NCBI RefSeq assembly: GCF_002954445.1
Contig: NZ_MQWA01000001.1
Span: 57,090-110,497 of the forward strand
Direction: 5' to 3'
Length of the DNA stretch: 53,408 nt
Origin: Rubritalea profundi
GTDB lineage: Bacteria > Verrucomicrobiota > Verrucomicrobiia > Verrucomicrobiales > Akkermansiaceae
Shown: positions 34,685-43,514 of the stretch, piece by piece
How positions within the stretch are numbered: the first letter of the stretch is position 1
How the letters are laid out: every line of letters begins with the position of its first letter
The notes under the pieces: model-generated
Told to the model about the DNA's origin: nothing
Databases searched by the model: none
The model's input: only the letters and a program-made list of their open reading frames with translations
Made by a program: the position numbers and the translations under genes

Positions 34685-37198
34685 CTACGCTTTCGCGGCT
34701 CCGTTAGATTTAGGCTTTGATTTGACGGGCTTAAAGACGAGCTCTTCGCCTCCCCGCTTGCAAGTGACCTTGATCGTATCGCCTTCTTTGACATCGCCGC
34801 GGAGCAGAGCTTCTGCGAGCGGATCTTCGAGGAAACGCTCTACAGCACGACGCATTGGACGCGCACCGTATGTCGGGTCGTAGCCTTTTTCAGCTAGAAG
34901 GTTGAGAGCAGTTTTCTCAAGCTTGATCTTAATTCCTTTATCTTCCAGACGCGCGAAGAGCTTCTTGCACTCGAGATCGACAATGACACCAAGATCCTTC
35001 TTCTCAAGCATGTGGAAGACCACAAGCTCGTCAAGACGGTTGAGAAATTCAGGGCGGAAGAACTTCTTTGCCGCTTCCACGATCTTCTCCTTCATACCTT
35101 CGAAGTCGCTTTCATCTGCACTCATCGCACCAAATCCGAGAGACGTCTGTTTCTTCACTGTGGAAGCTCCAGCGTTGGAAGTGAGGATGATGATGGTGTT
35201 ACGGAAATCGATCTTGCGGCCGAGACTGTCGGTGATCATTCCTTCTTCAAGAATCTGAAGCAGCAAGTTCGTCACGTCTGGATGCGCTTTCTCGACTTCG
35301 TCAAAAAGAATCACTGAATATGGACGGCGGCGTACCGCTTCTGTGAGCTGACCACCTTCTTCGTGGCCGACGTATCCTGGAGGTGAACCAATCAAACGGC
35401 TACTCGCAAATTTTTCCATGTACTCGGACATATCGATCTGAATCAAGGAGTCTGGATCGCCGAACATGAAGTCCGCAAGGTTGCGGGCGAGGTAGGTTTT
35501 ACCCACACCTGTAGGGCCGAGGAAAAGAAATGAGCCGATCGGACGGCGCGGGTCTTTGAGGTCAGCACGTGAACGACGTAGCGCTTTAGAAATTGCTTTC
35601 ACGGCAGATGCCTGGCCGATCACACGGCTTGAGAGCTGCTTCTCCATATTGAGGAGACGGTCAGCTTCTTTTTGCTCCATCCGCTGGAGAGGAACTCCAG
35701 TCCACTTGGAAAGGACCTCCATGATCTCTTCTTCACCGACATGAACTGTGCTTTCTTCACTGACAATTTTCCACTTAGAAAGTGTCGCCTCTAACTTCTC
35801 CTTTGCTTGCTTTTCTTCATCACGAAGTGCAGCCGCTTTTTCAAAGTCTTGGTCATTGATTGCAGCTACCTTAAGTTTGTTGATCTCAACAATGTTGAGC
35901 TCTAGCTCCTTCACCTCTGGTGGGCGAGTCATCTGTCCGATGCGGGCGCGGGAACCAGCTTCGTCTATCACATCGATAGCCTTATCTGGGAGGAAACGCC
36001 CAGTAATATAACGTGAGGAAAGCCTCACAGCGGTTTCAAGAGCTCCATCAGAGTACTTCGCCTTGTGGTGTGTTTCATATTTCTCGCGAAGCCCTTTGAG
36101 AATCTCGATGGTATCCTCGACAGAAGGCTCGTCCACTTTTACTTGCTGGAAACGACGCTCAAGCGCGCTGTCTTTTTCGATAAATTTGCGGTATTCATTG
36201 AGCGTCGTAGCACCAACTACCTGAAGCTCTGAGCGACTGAGGGCTGGCTTAATGATGTTAGAAGCATCCATGGCTCCTTCGGCGGAACCTGCACCAACGA
36301 TAGTGTGGAGTTCGTCAATGAAGAGGATCACATTTTTGACCTTCTTGATCTCATCCATCACTGCCTTGATGCGTTCTTCAAACTGGCCACGGTACTTGGT
36401 ACCAGCAACCATCAGGGCCAGATCGAGTGTGATCACACGCTTATCGCGCAAAAGCTCAGGGACGTTTCCTGAAATAATTTCTTGGGCTAGACCTTCGATG
36501 ATCGCTGTCTTACCGACACCAGCTTCACCTACGAGAACTGGGTTGTTCTTAGTACGACGGCAGAGGATCTGAATAACGCGCTCGATCTCTTCTTCGCGGC
36601 CGATCACCGGATCGAGTCCGCCTTCTTGGGCTTTCTTCGTCAGATCCTGACCAAATGCTTTAAGAGCTGGAGTCTTGGTCTTGGCTTCTCCACCTTCTTC
36701 AGCTACTTCCTCTTCACCATCTTCAAACACCTCGAAGACCTCGTCTTCGTCGTCAGGGTTGAAGTTAGGATCGATCTCGGCGAGCACTTCTTGCCGAGTG
36801 CGCTGAATGTCTATGTCGAGTGATTGGAGAACGCGTGCTGCCACACCTTCACCTTCGCGGAGTAAACCTAACAATAAATGCTCAGTACCCACATAGGAAT
36901 GGCTGAGTTGCTTGGCTTCTTTATTCGCAAGATTCAGAACCTTCTTCACTCGAGGAGTGTAGGGAATCTGGCTCGAAACATTTTGCTCAGGGCCTGAGCC
37001 CACTTGTTTCTCAACTTCTAGGCGAACGGTATCGAGCTCAAGCCCCATACGTTCCAGTACGTTTACTGCCACTCCCTGGCCGAGCTTAATAAGCCCGAGC
37101 AGTACGTGCTCCGTACCGACGTAATTGTGGTTGAATCGATCTGCCTCCTTGCGTGCTAGGGCAAGGACTTGCTGTGCTCTTGGGGTAAAATTATTCAT
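34685..37198 (-). CDS. clpC: ATP-dependent unfoldase ClpC (HSP100)
   Basis: AAA+ chaperone that unfolds proteins, many of them tagged by arginine phosphorylation, and feeds them to ClpP. The 837 residues include a double Clp_N domain (two [18 protein letters not shown] repeats, 1-145), an acidic linker, AAA1 with Walker [10 protein letters not shown] (224-232), a UVR-containing middle domain ([18 protein letters not shown]), AAA2 with GPTGVGKTY and an [12 protein letters not shown] pore loop, and the D2-small domain. Length and order match ClpC rather than ClpA or ClpB. It overlaps the mcsB stop by 8 bp, giving the order mcsA-mcsB-clpC. One CTAACAA heptamer lies at 36868. ClpP is not in the window. 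Confidence 0.96.
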   Translation of the reverse strand: MNNFTPRAQQVLALARKEADRFNHNYVGTEHVLLGLIKLGQGVAVNVLERMGLELDTVRLEVEKQVGSGPEQNVSSQIPYTPRVKKVLNLANKEAKQLSHSYVGTEHLLLGLLREGEGVAARVLQSLDIDIQRTRQEVLAEIDPNFNPDDEDEVFEVFEDGEEEVAEEGGEAKTKTPALKAFGQDLTKKAQEGGLDPVIGREEEIERVIQILCRRTKNNPVLVGEAGVGKTAIIEGLAQEIISGNVPELLRDKRVITLDLALMVAGTKYRGQFEERIKAVMDEIKKVKNVILFIDELHTIVGAGSAEGAMDASNIIKPALSRSELQVVGATTLNEYRKFIEKDSALERRFQQVKVDEPSVEDTIEILKGLREKYETHHKAKYSDGALETAVRLSSRYITGRFLPDKAIDVIDEAGSRARIGQMTRPPEVKELELNIVEINKLKVAAINDQDFEKAAALRDEEKQAKEKLEATLSKWKIVSEESTVHVGEEEIMEVLSKWTGVPLQRMEQKEADRLLNMEKQLSSRVIGQASAVKAISKALRRSRADLKDPRRPIGSFLFLGPTGVGKTYLARNLADFMFGDPDSLIQIDMSEYMEKFASSRLIGSPPGYVGHEEGGQLTEAVRRRPYSVILFDEVEKAHPDVTNLLLQILEEGMITDSLGRKIDFRNTIIILTSNAGASTVKKQTSLGFGAMSADESDFEGMKEKIVEAAKKFFRPEFLNRLDELVVFHMLEKKDLGVIVDLECKKLFARLEDKGIKIKLEKTALNLLAEKGYDPTYGARPMRRAVERFLEDPLAEALLRGDVKEGDTIKVTCKRGGEELVFKPVKSKPKSNGAAKA

Positions 37199-38327
37199 TC
37201 TCGAAATTTAAGTCGCCAGTGATTTCACTACCACCAACTATGTCATTAGTTATTATATTTATAGCAGGGGCAGTGAGAGTTTGCAACCTACTGCGTAAGA
37301 TTTCTGCTCTGATAATGTCGCGTTCTTCTGGTTCTAACTCAGCGCCAGCGTGTAACTGCAAATGCGCAGGCTGGATTTCCATCATCATAGAGTCACATGC
37401 TTGCATGGTTCCCTCCGGAAAGTAGCCCATTGCCGCTCCCATTCGGAGTAAGGAAATGTGTGAAAATGCCTCTTTCGAATCAAACATCGTCGCATATCCT
37501 AGGATCCCGTAGGCTCGTCCAATTTTATCACTCAGCTGATTCGGCTCGTCTTCGAGCATCTTCAACCGCGCATTGGTCTCGTGAGTTTCGATCTGCGCTA
37601 TGACACGCTCGAGACGTGAGATAATCACCTCCTCGCTCTCGCCAAGTGTTGCTTGGTTAGAAATCTGAAAAAGATGTCCCAACGACTCAGTGCCTTCACC
37701 AAAGAGTCCACGGACCGCGAGGCCTATCTTATTCACAGCCTGAAGAACCTGGCCGATTTGCTCAGTCAGCACGAGTGCAGGTAAGTGCAACATAGCAGAC
37801 GCACGCATGCCAGTCCCCAAGTTGGTCGGGCAAGCGGTGAGGTAGCCGAGTTCATCATCATAGGCGAATTCGAGATCCTTCTCTAGAGCGCTGTCGACTT
37901 TGGAAAGTAGCTGGTGCGCTTCACGCAAGCGGAGACCAGCACGGATCGATTGCATACGCAGGTGATCTTCCTCGTTGATCATCAAAGAAAGCCTCTGACC
38001 ACGGTCAACGACAGCGGCACTGCCTTGACCGCGTGCTGCTTGCTCGCGGCTGATCAAGTGACGCTCCACTAGCACTTGCTTCTGCAGAGGTTCTAGTTCT
38101 GATAGTTCATGGGAAAAGCCATTTTTCATGACTTTGAGAGCCTCCACCTTGGGTCGCATTTTGTCCATCGCTGCGACACGCTCAGCTTTTTTAGCCCAAC
38201 CTGGAAATGACAGGTCTCGAAGGTTACGCGCTAGTCGTATACGGCTAGTTACCACCACCTCGTTGTTGACATTTTTGCCTATCATCCAGTCGGCCGGATG
38301 CTTCATCAATGTTGAAAATCGCATCAT
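37191..38327 (-). CDS. mcsB: Protein arginine kinase McsB
   Basis: Phosphorylates arginine side chains, marking proteins for ClpC-ClpP. The 378-residue protein has the phosphagen-kinase fold: TSRIRLARNL near 27-36, the ATP-contacting Arg segments, the EFAYDDELGYLTACPTN region with the catalytic Cys166, and GTGMRASAMLHLPAL. The C-terminal domain region with conserved Arg residues that read phospho-arginine appears present. It starts 4 bp after mcsA and overlaps clpC. Starts at 38327, 38324 and 38306 are all in frame; the last (MKHPADWM) resembles other McsB N-termini best. Outside Firmicutes this kinase is less common, so it is a useful lineage marker. Confidence 0.94.
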   Translation of the reverse strand: MMRFSTLMKHPADWMIGKNVNNEVVVTSRIRLARNLRDLSFPGWAKKAERVAAMDKMRPKVEALKVMKNGFSHELSELEPLQKQVLVERHLISREQAARGQGSAAVVDRGQRLSLMINEEDHLRMQSIRAGLRLREAHQLLSKVDSALEKDLEFAYDDELGYLTACPTNLGTGMRASAMLHLPALVLTEQIGQVLQAVNKIGLAVRGLFGEGTESLGHLFQISNQATLGESEEVIISRLERVIAQIETHETNARLKMLEDEPNQLSDKIGRAYGILGYATMFDSKEAFSHISLLRMGAAMGYFPEGTMQACDSMMMEIQPAHLQLHAGAELEPEERDIIRAEILRSRLQTLTAPAINIITNDIVGGSEITGDLNFENE

Positions 38328-38331
38328 ATTT

Positions 38332-38823
38332 TTAGCTTACTTGAGCCTCCAACTCTTTGATTCCATCACGCAACTTCACAGCGGCTTCAAAGTTTTCTTC
38401 AGCAATGGCAGAATCTAAATCCTTTTTCATAGCTGCTAGTTTTTTGCGTAGAGCCAATGAATCGGCCATGCCTGAGGGAACTTTCCCCTCGTGCTTTATA
38501 CCGTGGTGCATCTTCGCTAACATTGGGAGAATTTCTCCAAGGAAAGCGGTGTAGCACTGGCTGCAACCAAGTCTTCCAACTTTTCTGTAATCTTCCAGTG
38601 TGAACCCACAATGTTCACACGCTTCTGCAACCTCAGCAACCATCACTGGCTGGGCTTGTTCGGGTGTCTCGTCCATAAGAATATCAACCATTGAAAATGC
38701 GCCAGGATCGGTAAGTCCGCTTTTGTCAGCACAGTTCTCGCAGAGGCAAATCTTCTTCTGCCCCCCTTGCACTGCTTGGGTGTAAAACACCGTTGCTTTA
38801 TTATTACAGAGTTCGCATTTCAT
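38332..38823 (-). CDS. mcsA: McsA, zinc-binding activator of McsB
   Basis: 163 residues. Four CxxC pairs form two zinc sites: CELC and CENC near the N-terminus, then CEHC and CSQC near residues 90-110. The C-terminal part has a UVR motif (SAIAEENFEAAVKLRDGIKEL) that contacts ClpC or McsB. In Firmicutes McsA activates McsB and adapts ClpC. The usual first gene of the operon, the repressor ctsR, is absent; the gene upstream is an OmpA-domain envelope protein 184 bp away. A GAGAG stretch just before the ATG is one of the few possible Shine-Dalgarno sites in the window. Confidence 0.92.
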   Translation of the reverse strand: MKCELCNNKATVFYTQAVQGGQKKICLCENCADKSGLTDPGAFSMVDILMDETPEQAQPVMVAEVAEACEHCGFTLEDYRKVGRLGCSQCYTAFLGEILPMLAKMHHGIKHEGKVPSGMADSLALRKKLAAMKKDLDSAIAEENFEAAVKLRDGIKELEAQVS

Positions 38824-39006
38824 CTCTCAACCCAGAGTATGCACGTGAACGAAAAGTCCCAGCGCGAAATTATTTTTTTTCATCACCGTGCGATATAAAG
38901 GGCTGAGTAAATTTTCTATTTTACGTTTTCCGATTGATAGCAAGCATCATCGCTGGGACTTTTAGAAAATTTCGTATTTTTCGCGGTAGAAATCGCTTTA
39001 TTCCAA

Positions 39007-40278
39007 TCACCTCGTCGGCACAGCCCGGCCAGGAGAAACTGGAACTGCTTTACGTCGTTCATCCTCAACAGGTAGCGCCCGACGGGAGGGTTCCTCAATC
39101 ACCGCACGTGCAGGTGGATCTTCCTCGACCGGCTGGGCAGTTAGGATGGTCGGCGGCCCCGTTGGTTTGACTAAAATGGCTTTCGCTGGTTCGGGCTTCA
39201 CCGGCTCTGGCGGCAGGGCTCCCTCAAGAAACATCGTAGAGTCAGCAGTGGGTTGGCCGCGGCGCATCTTGATCACCACCCGCCGGTTCATCGCCTGCTG
39301 GTCTTTGTCACCCTTTTTAATAATCGGCTGTCGCTTACCATAACCAATCACAATCAGACGCCTCGGGTTGATCCGCATAGCATCCACCAACCATTGCTTG
39401 ACGGCCTTTGCCCGGCCGAGCGAGAGTTCACCATTCGGCAAATCACCACCTATCGTGTCAGTGTGCCCTTCAATCCAGCAGTTAAGATTTGGGTTTCTGT
39501 CGATTAGCAACGCAACCTTGAGCAAGCTATTGCGCGCGCTTTCCCTCAGTGTCGCTTGATTAAATTCAAATAGAAGATCAGAGCCGATCATTCCCTTGGT
39601 GTTCTGCAGGGCATTGCCATCCATCCGCGCCATCGCAGAAAGTGGGGTGAAGTTCTCTAAAGCTCCATCGTCAGCAAGCCCACCCGCCCCTTTCCGTTCT
39701 AATTCTTCGTTAAATTTATCTGGATCAAAAACGTCAGATTGCTGTTCACCTGGGTCAATCACTAGTTGGCCAGCAGCAGCCACTTGGAGCACGTCATCCA
39801 TTCTTCCAATCTCTGGCAGATCATCGGTGAAATCGGGGCCAGCTATTGGCTCTAAATTCTCAGCTAGGGCTTCGCCCTTCATCGCAGGAGCGACCATCTC
39901 AATATCAAATTGTGGATCAGTAATCTCTGGCGACATATCCAACTCCGTGTCCTCTGGAATCGCCTCTAGAATTTCGATCTCATCGAGCAACTTACCTGCC
40001 ACTTCTGGTGGTTCAGCTAGTTCCTCCCGCTGAATTTCTGGCAGAGACTCGCGGAATTCTATGTCTCGCACCACGATAGGCTCGGTTTCCACCTCGAAAA
40101 ACTCACGCAGAACTGGGAAAGTGATCTGCATATTCTTGAGTCCGAAGATGGCGGCCACATGGGACAACACTGCCAGCACAATGGCTATCAGCACCAAGCG
40201 CCCCGCGTGCTCGGTCTTGGGTAACTTAAAAGTCGATCCCTGCCGCACATTTTTCCAACTATATCCTCGATCTGCCAT
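39007..40278 (-). CDS. Inner-membrane protein with C-terminal OmpA/MotB peptidoglycan-binding domain
   Basis: 423 residues. One transmembrane helix near residues 27-49 (LVLIAIVLAVLSHVAAIFGL) is followed by a long acidic, Glu/Pro-rich periplasmic stretch (about 60-225). Then comes an OmpA-like domain (about 229-340) with the peptidoglycan-contacting WIEGHTDTIGG and LSLGRAKAVKQWL, and a Pro/Arg-rich tail (about 350-423). The layout resembles TonB- or MotB-like cell-envelope linkers rather than an outer-membrane porin. Its role is probably to anchor a membrane complex to the wall; the partner is unknown. It is transcribed toward mcsA. Confidence 0.78.
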   Translation of the reverse strand: MADRGYSWKNVRQGSTFKLPKTEHAGRLVLIAIVLAVLSHVAAIFGLKNMQITFPVLREFFEVETEPIVVRDIEFRESLPEIQREELAEPPEVAGKLLDEIEILEAIPEDTELDMSPEITDPQFDIEMVAPAMKGEALAENLEPIAGPDFTDDLPEIGRMDDVLQVAAAGQLVIDPGEQQSDVFDPDKFNEELERKGAGGLADDGALENFTPLSAMARMDGNALQNTKGMIGSDLLFEFNQATLRESARNSLLKVALLIDRNPNLNCWIEGHTDTIGGDLPNGELSLGRAKAVKQWLVDAMRINPRRLIVIGYGKRQPIIKKGDKDQQAMNRRVVIKMRRGQPTADSTMFLEGALPPEPVKPEPAKAILVKPTGPPTILTAQPVEEDPPARAVIEEPSRRALPVEDERRKAVPVSPGRAVPTR

Positions 40279-40459
40279 CTCGTTGTTCCTCTATAGCGTA
40301 AAGCATCCTTCTATTTGTTCAACCCTACACAATGTACTACCCATATTACTTAGCTAAACGCCCTCTCCTATCAGTCAATCGATTAAGTTAAACAACAACC
40401 TAATACAACACCTATTCAACCTTGTTATTAGATCCCAGATCAATCAAAACACACAGGAC

Positions 40460-41218
40460 ATGCAGAAGATTCCAGTAGAAGTATTTCAATCGAGCCAAGC
40501 AGCTGTCGCCAAGCTCGCAGCTGAAACAGCAGAACTTATCCGCGCCAACGATGCTGCGGGGAAGCAAACGGTCCTCGGGCTCGCCACTGGCGGCACACCT
40601 ATCGCCTATTACAACGAACTCATCCGTCTCCACCAACAAGACGGCCTTACCTTCGCGACTGTCACCAGCTTTAACCTCGACGAATACGCAGGTCTCCCAA
40701 AAGACCACGTCGAATCCTACTGGCACTTCATGCACCAGAATCTTTTCAACCATATCGACATCAAGCCAGAGAACATCAATCTCCCATCTGGCACTGTCGC
40801 TACAGCCGACATCCCAGCCCATTGTGCTGAGTACGAACAAGCAATCGTCGACGCAGGTGGACTCGACCTCCAGATCCTAGGAATTGGCCGCACCGGCCAC
40901 ATCGGCTTCAACGAGCCAGGCTCACCAAAGGACTCACTCACACGCGCGATCGAGCTAGACCCAATCACCCGTGAAGACGCAGCCCCCTCATTCGGCGGCA
41001 TAGATAACGTCCCTACAACCGCCATCACCATGGGCTGCGGCACCATTCTCAACGCTCGCCGCATCGTCCTCATGGCATGGGGCGAAGGCAAAGCATCGAT
41101 CGTCAACGAAGCCGTCACCGGCACGGTCAACGACATCGTCTCAGCCTCCTACCTGCAAGAGCACTGCAACTCCGTGTTCTTCCTAGACACAGCAGCAGCA
41201 TCCATCCTTGAAGCGTAA
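40460..41218 (+). CDS. nagB: Glucosamine-6-phosphate deaminase (NagB)
   Basis: Converts glucosamine 6-phosphate to fructose 6-phosphate and ammonia in amino-sugar catabolism. The 252 residues show GLATGGTPIAYY (phosphate binding), SFNLDEYAGL with the catalytic Asp74/Glu75 pair, and GIGRTGHIGFNEPGS with His147. The Asp usually seen in GxDGHIAFNEP is Thr here, a known variant of the subgroup with GRTGHIGF. Other nag genes are not adjacent. A strong terminator follows, and the gene is divergent from the OmpA-domain gene. Confidence 0.92.
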   Translation: MQKIPVEVFQSSQAAVAKLAAETAELIRANDAAGKQTVLGLATGGTPIAYYNELIRLHQQDGLTFATVTSFNLDEYAGLPKDHVESYWHFMHQNLFNHIDIKPENINLPSGTVATADIPAHCAEYEQAIVDAGGLDLQILGIGRTGHIGFNEPGSPKDSLTRAIELDPITREDAAPSFGGIDNVPTTAITMGCGTILNARRIVLMAWGEGKASIVNEAVTGTVNDIVSASYLQEHCNSVFFLDTAAASILEA

Positions 41219-41242
41219 ACGAGCAAATAACAACTCTTCAAT

Positions 41243-41277
41243 AGCCGTGACTCTCCCCGAGCTCACGGCTTTTTTTG
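41243..41277 (+). terminator. Rho-independent terminator after nagB
   Basis: An 8-bp stem (AGCCGTGA with TCACGGCT), a 12-nt loop and eight T, 25 bp after the nagB stop. Confidence 0.9.
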
Positions 41278-41408
41278 TTGCTCCCCCCGCAGAATCGTCG
41301 CACCCCTATTTAAGCCCTACCAACTTTCGTACTCTTTAGCGTATTTCGCGGTTCGCATTTAGCTTCATCATCCCGGCTCTGAAAACTGAACACTGCCAAC
41401 TGCAAACT

Positions 41409-42764
41409 CTACACTTCTTTCGCAGCGCCCATCTTCTCTTCGAAAAGGTTCCAGCATTCAATAAAACCGGAGGCATAATCTTCTGGTCGGGCTGTCACCC
41501 ACTCACGCACTTGCTCCATGGTGAACCACTCGGCGGTGGACACTTCACTGCATGGGAAACGCAGTGCCCCATCGTAGCGTGCTAGGTGGAGTTCAATAAA
41601 TTCAAAGCCAGTCTTTTCAGAAGCTGGGATCTTCGCAATCTTTTGGGTGTCGACCCCTTCGATTCCCAATTCTTCACCCAGCTCGCGGACCACACAGTCG
41701 CCATAGCTCTCACCAGCATCTAGGTGCCCAGCAGCGCTGCTGTCCCAACAACCTGGGAACTTATCTTTAAGGATTGAACGCTTCTGCAGTAGGATGTCCT
41801 TGTTCTTATTGAACACGAAAATATGCACGGCGCGATGCGTAAGGTTCTGCGCGTGCACATTTTTGCGAGTCTCTTGGCGGACGACTTCGTCATTCTCGTC
41901 AACCACATCAAAAATCTCATCATCCTTCTGAGGGATGTCCTTGAGCGGATTATCGTCGTAGAGCCGTGTGATCTCGATCCAGTCTTCAAGAGAAATTTCC
42001 TCGGCGCGGGCTGTCAATTTGAGACCCATCTTTGCTGCCACGTCTTCCCACGCAAGATGATCGGGAAGTTGCTTTTTGATTTGCTTACGGCGTTGGGAAA
42101 ATCCACGGCGAATGAGTTCATCAAACAAACGCGCATCGTAAACTGGCAAATCCCCTTCAGGCTTCGGCTCACAAACCATCACGGTAGAGTCAATCTTCGG
42201 CGGTGGCGTAAAGGCATCTGGCGGCACTAGCATCACCGGCTTGCTGACCCATTCGCTCTGCATCCTTAGCGTCAGCACCCCGTAATCCTTCGTTCTTGGC
42301 ACCGCGATGATCCGGTCGATAAATTCCTTCTGCAGCATGAGAACCGCACGCGAAACCATCGTTGGTCGCTTCATGAAGTTACGCATGATCGCGCCACCCG
42401 CTGAGTACGGGAGGTTCCCTAACAACTTGATCGGACCATATTTAAAGAGATCACGGATATCAAAACGCGCGGCATCCGCATGGTGGACTTCCACATCGGC
42501 ATTATCAGCGTACTTGTCCGTTTGGTACTCGGCGAGCCTTGCATCAAACTCGATCAGAATCACCTTCTTCACACGTCCCACAAGATGGACCGTGAGCGCG
42601 CCAGTTCCAGGGCCGCACTCGACTACGACGTCATTCTCATTTGGATGAAGCTGGTCCACTATCCCACGCGCCACTTTCGCGTCGCAGAGAAAGTTTTGCC
42701 CCAACTGACGCGATGGAGTGACCCCCGCATCGCTAAGCACCTTTTTGATCTCGCCGATATTCAT
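41409..42764 (-). CDS. rsmA: Fusion: 16S rRNA dimethyladenosine transferase (RsmA/KsgA) plus C-terminal Nudix hydrolase
   Basis: 451 residues in one uninterrupted frame. Residues 1-270 are RsmA, which dimethylates two adjacent adenines in helix 45 of 16S rRNA: LGQNFLCD (21-28), SAM-binding VVECGPGTGALTVHL (47-61), LGNLPYSAGG (the NLPY active site) and FSQRRKQIKKQL. Residues about 280-451 are a Nudix domain related to the Idi/YfcD branch (VVDENDEVVRQETR near its start), with a full Nudix box starting at GHLDAGES (346) and REL.EELG (Gx5Ex7REUxEExGU satisfied). The domains are joined by a short linker with no internal start signal. A CTAACAA heptamer falls in the NLPY region. The Nudix substrate is unknown. 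Confidence 0.9.
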   Translation of the reverse strand: MNIGEIKKVLSDAGVTPSRQLGQNFLCDAKVARGIVDQLHPNENDVVVECGPGTGALTVHLVGRVKKVILIEFDARLAEYQTDKYADNADVEVHHADAARFDIRDLFKYGPIKLLGNLPYSAGGAIMRNFMKRPTMVSRAVLMLQKEFIDRIIAVPRTKDYGVLTLRMQSEWVSKPVMLVPPDAFTPPPKIDSTVMVCEPKPEGDLPVYDARLFDELIRRGFSQRRKQIKKQLPDHLAWEDVAAKMGLKLTARAEEISLEDWIEITRLYDDNPLKDIPQKDDEIFDVVDENDEVVRQETRKNVHAQNLTHRAVHIFVFNKNKDILLQKRSILKDKFPGCWDSSAAGHLDAGESYGDCVVRELGEELGIEGVDTQKIAKIPASEKTGFEFIELHLARYDGALRFPCSEVSTAEWFTMEQVREWVTARPEDYASGFIECWNLFEEKMGAAKEV

Positions 42765-43514
42765 GCCTTTCTTCTAGCGAACAATCCCAGACAATCAATC
42801 TAGGGAGTAAAAAAGCAGAGCCCCTGCTCCAGAGTTCCTACACTAGGGAGCAAGAAAGCGATTTTTAGACAGAATTAACAAAATTTCACAGAATTTTTCA
42901 TGGGGAGCACAGAACAACGGCATCAGAAACATCATGGTTTGCCGGAAATTGGCGTGGCCAACTCCAGTTTCGTAGGTTAATTCTGAAAAATTCTGTTAAT
43001 TCTGTCCAGCGCCGCAGGCAACCTGTCCGCCATAGCTTCAGAGCGAAGGAAGATCAGCCCAAGTCCCTCCCTAGTGTCGGAGCCCTGACCCCTGCCCCAA
43101 AATCTAGGCAACCCTCGCAAATACTCTACTCTGTGCTATCAATAGAGGATGAAAAACCTTTTGATGAATCTCTTCATCCCACTGGCCACTCAGCAGGTCC
43201 ATGCCGCGGATAGACCAGATGGGGTAAAACTCCTCTCATCCCACGAGACCATTGCAGTTTTCAATGGCACACGCTTTCAGAAATGCCGCCACCACGCGGG
43301 TAAAATGCCGCACGTCCATCTTGATTTGCGTTAAAATGTTTAGCGCATAGAAATCTACCAGAATGACTAAATGAAACTATATACCGGTTGCAGTGAGCCT
43401 GTCTCTCCGTCTGTTTGTGTACAGTCTGCCTCGGCTCTCCGTTTCGTTCTCGACAAAACCCCCGACAAAAAGCAATTTCCTAGAAATTTCCAAGCAATAG
43501 CACTCAATCAATTT
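42765..43514. other. Intergenic region with a large inverted repeat
   Basis: About 750 bp between rsmA and the PVC cytochrome gene, serving both promoters. Two copies of a 20-bp sequence around GACAGAATTAACA lie in inverted orientation at 42868-42886 and 42986-43006 and could form a stem with a loop of about 100 nt. A 61-codon frame from the ATG at 43149 (MKNLLMNLFIPLATQQ) has a GAGG close to its start but no recognisable family; I do not call it. Frame-open sequence continues upstream of the chosen start of the cytochrome gene to 43371, including an imperfect copy of the motif seen at 30953 and 51428. Confidence 0.5.

Noticed and set aside
39596-40033. 145-codon Ser-rich frame opposite the OmpA-domain gene
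   Set aside because: Complement of the Glu/Asp-rich linker; not family-like.
43149-43334. 61-codon frame with a GAGG before its ATG
   Set aside because: No family resemblance and short; the hydrophobic start alone is not enough.
43371-43514. N-terminal extension of the PVC cytochrome protein
   Set aside because: The signal peptide starts at 43515, and the extension would bury it.
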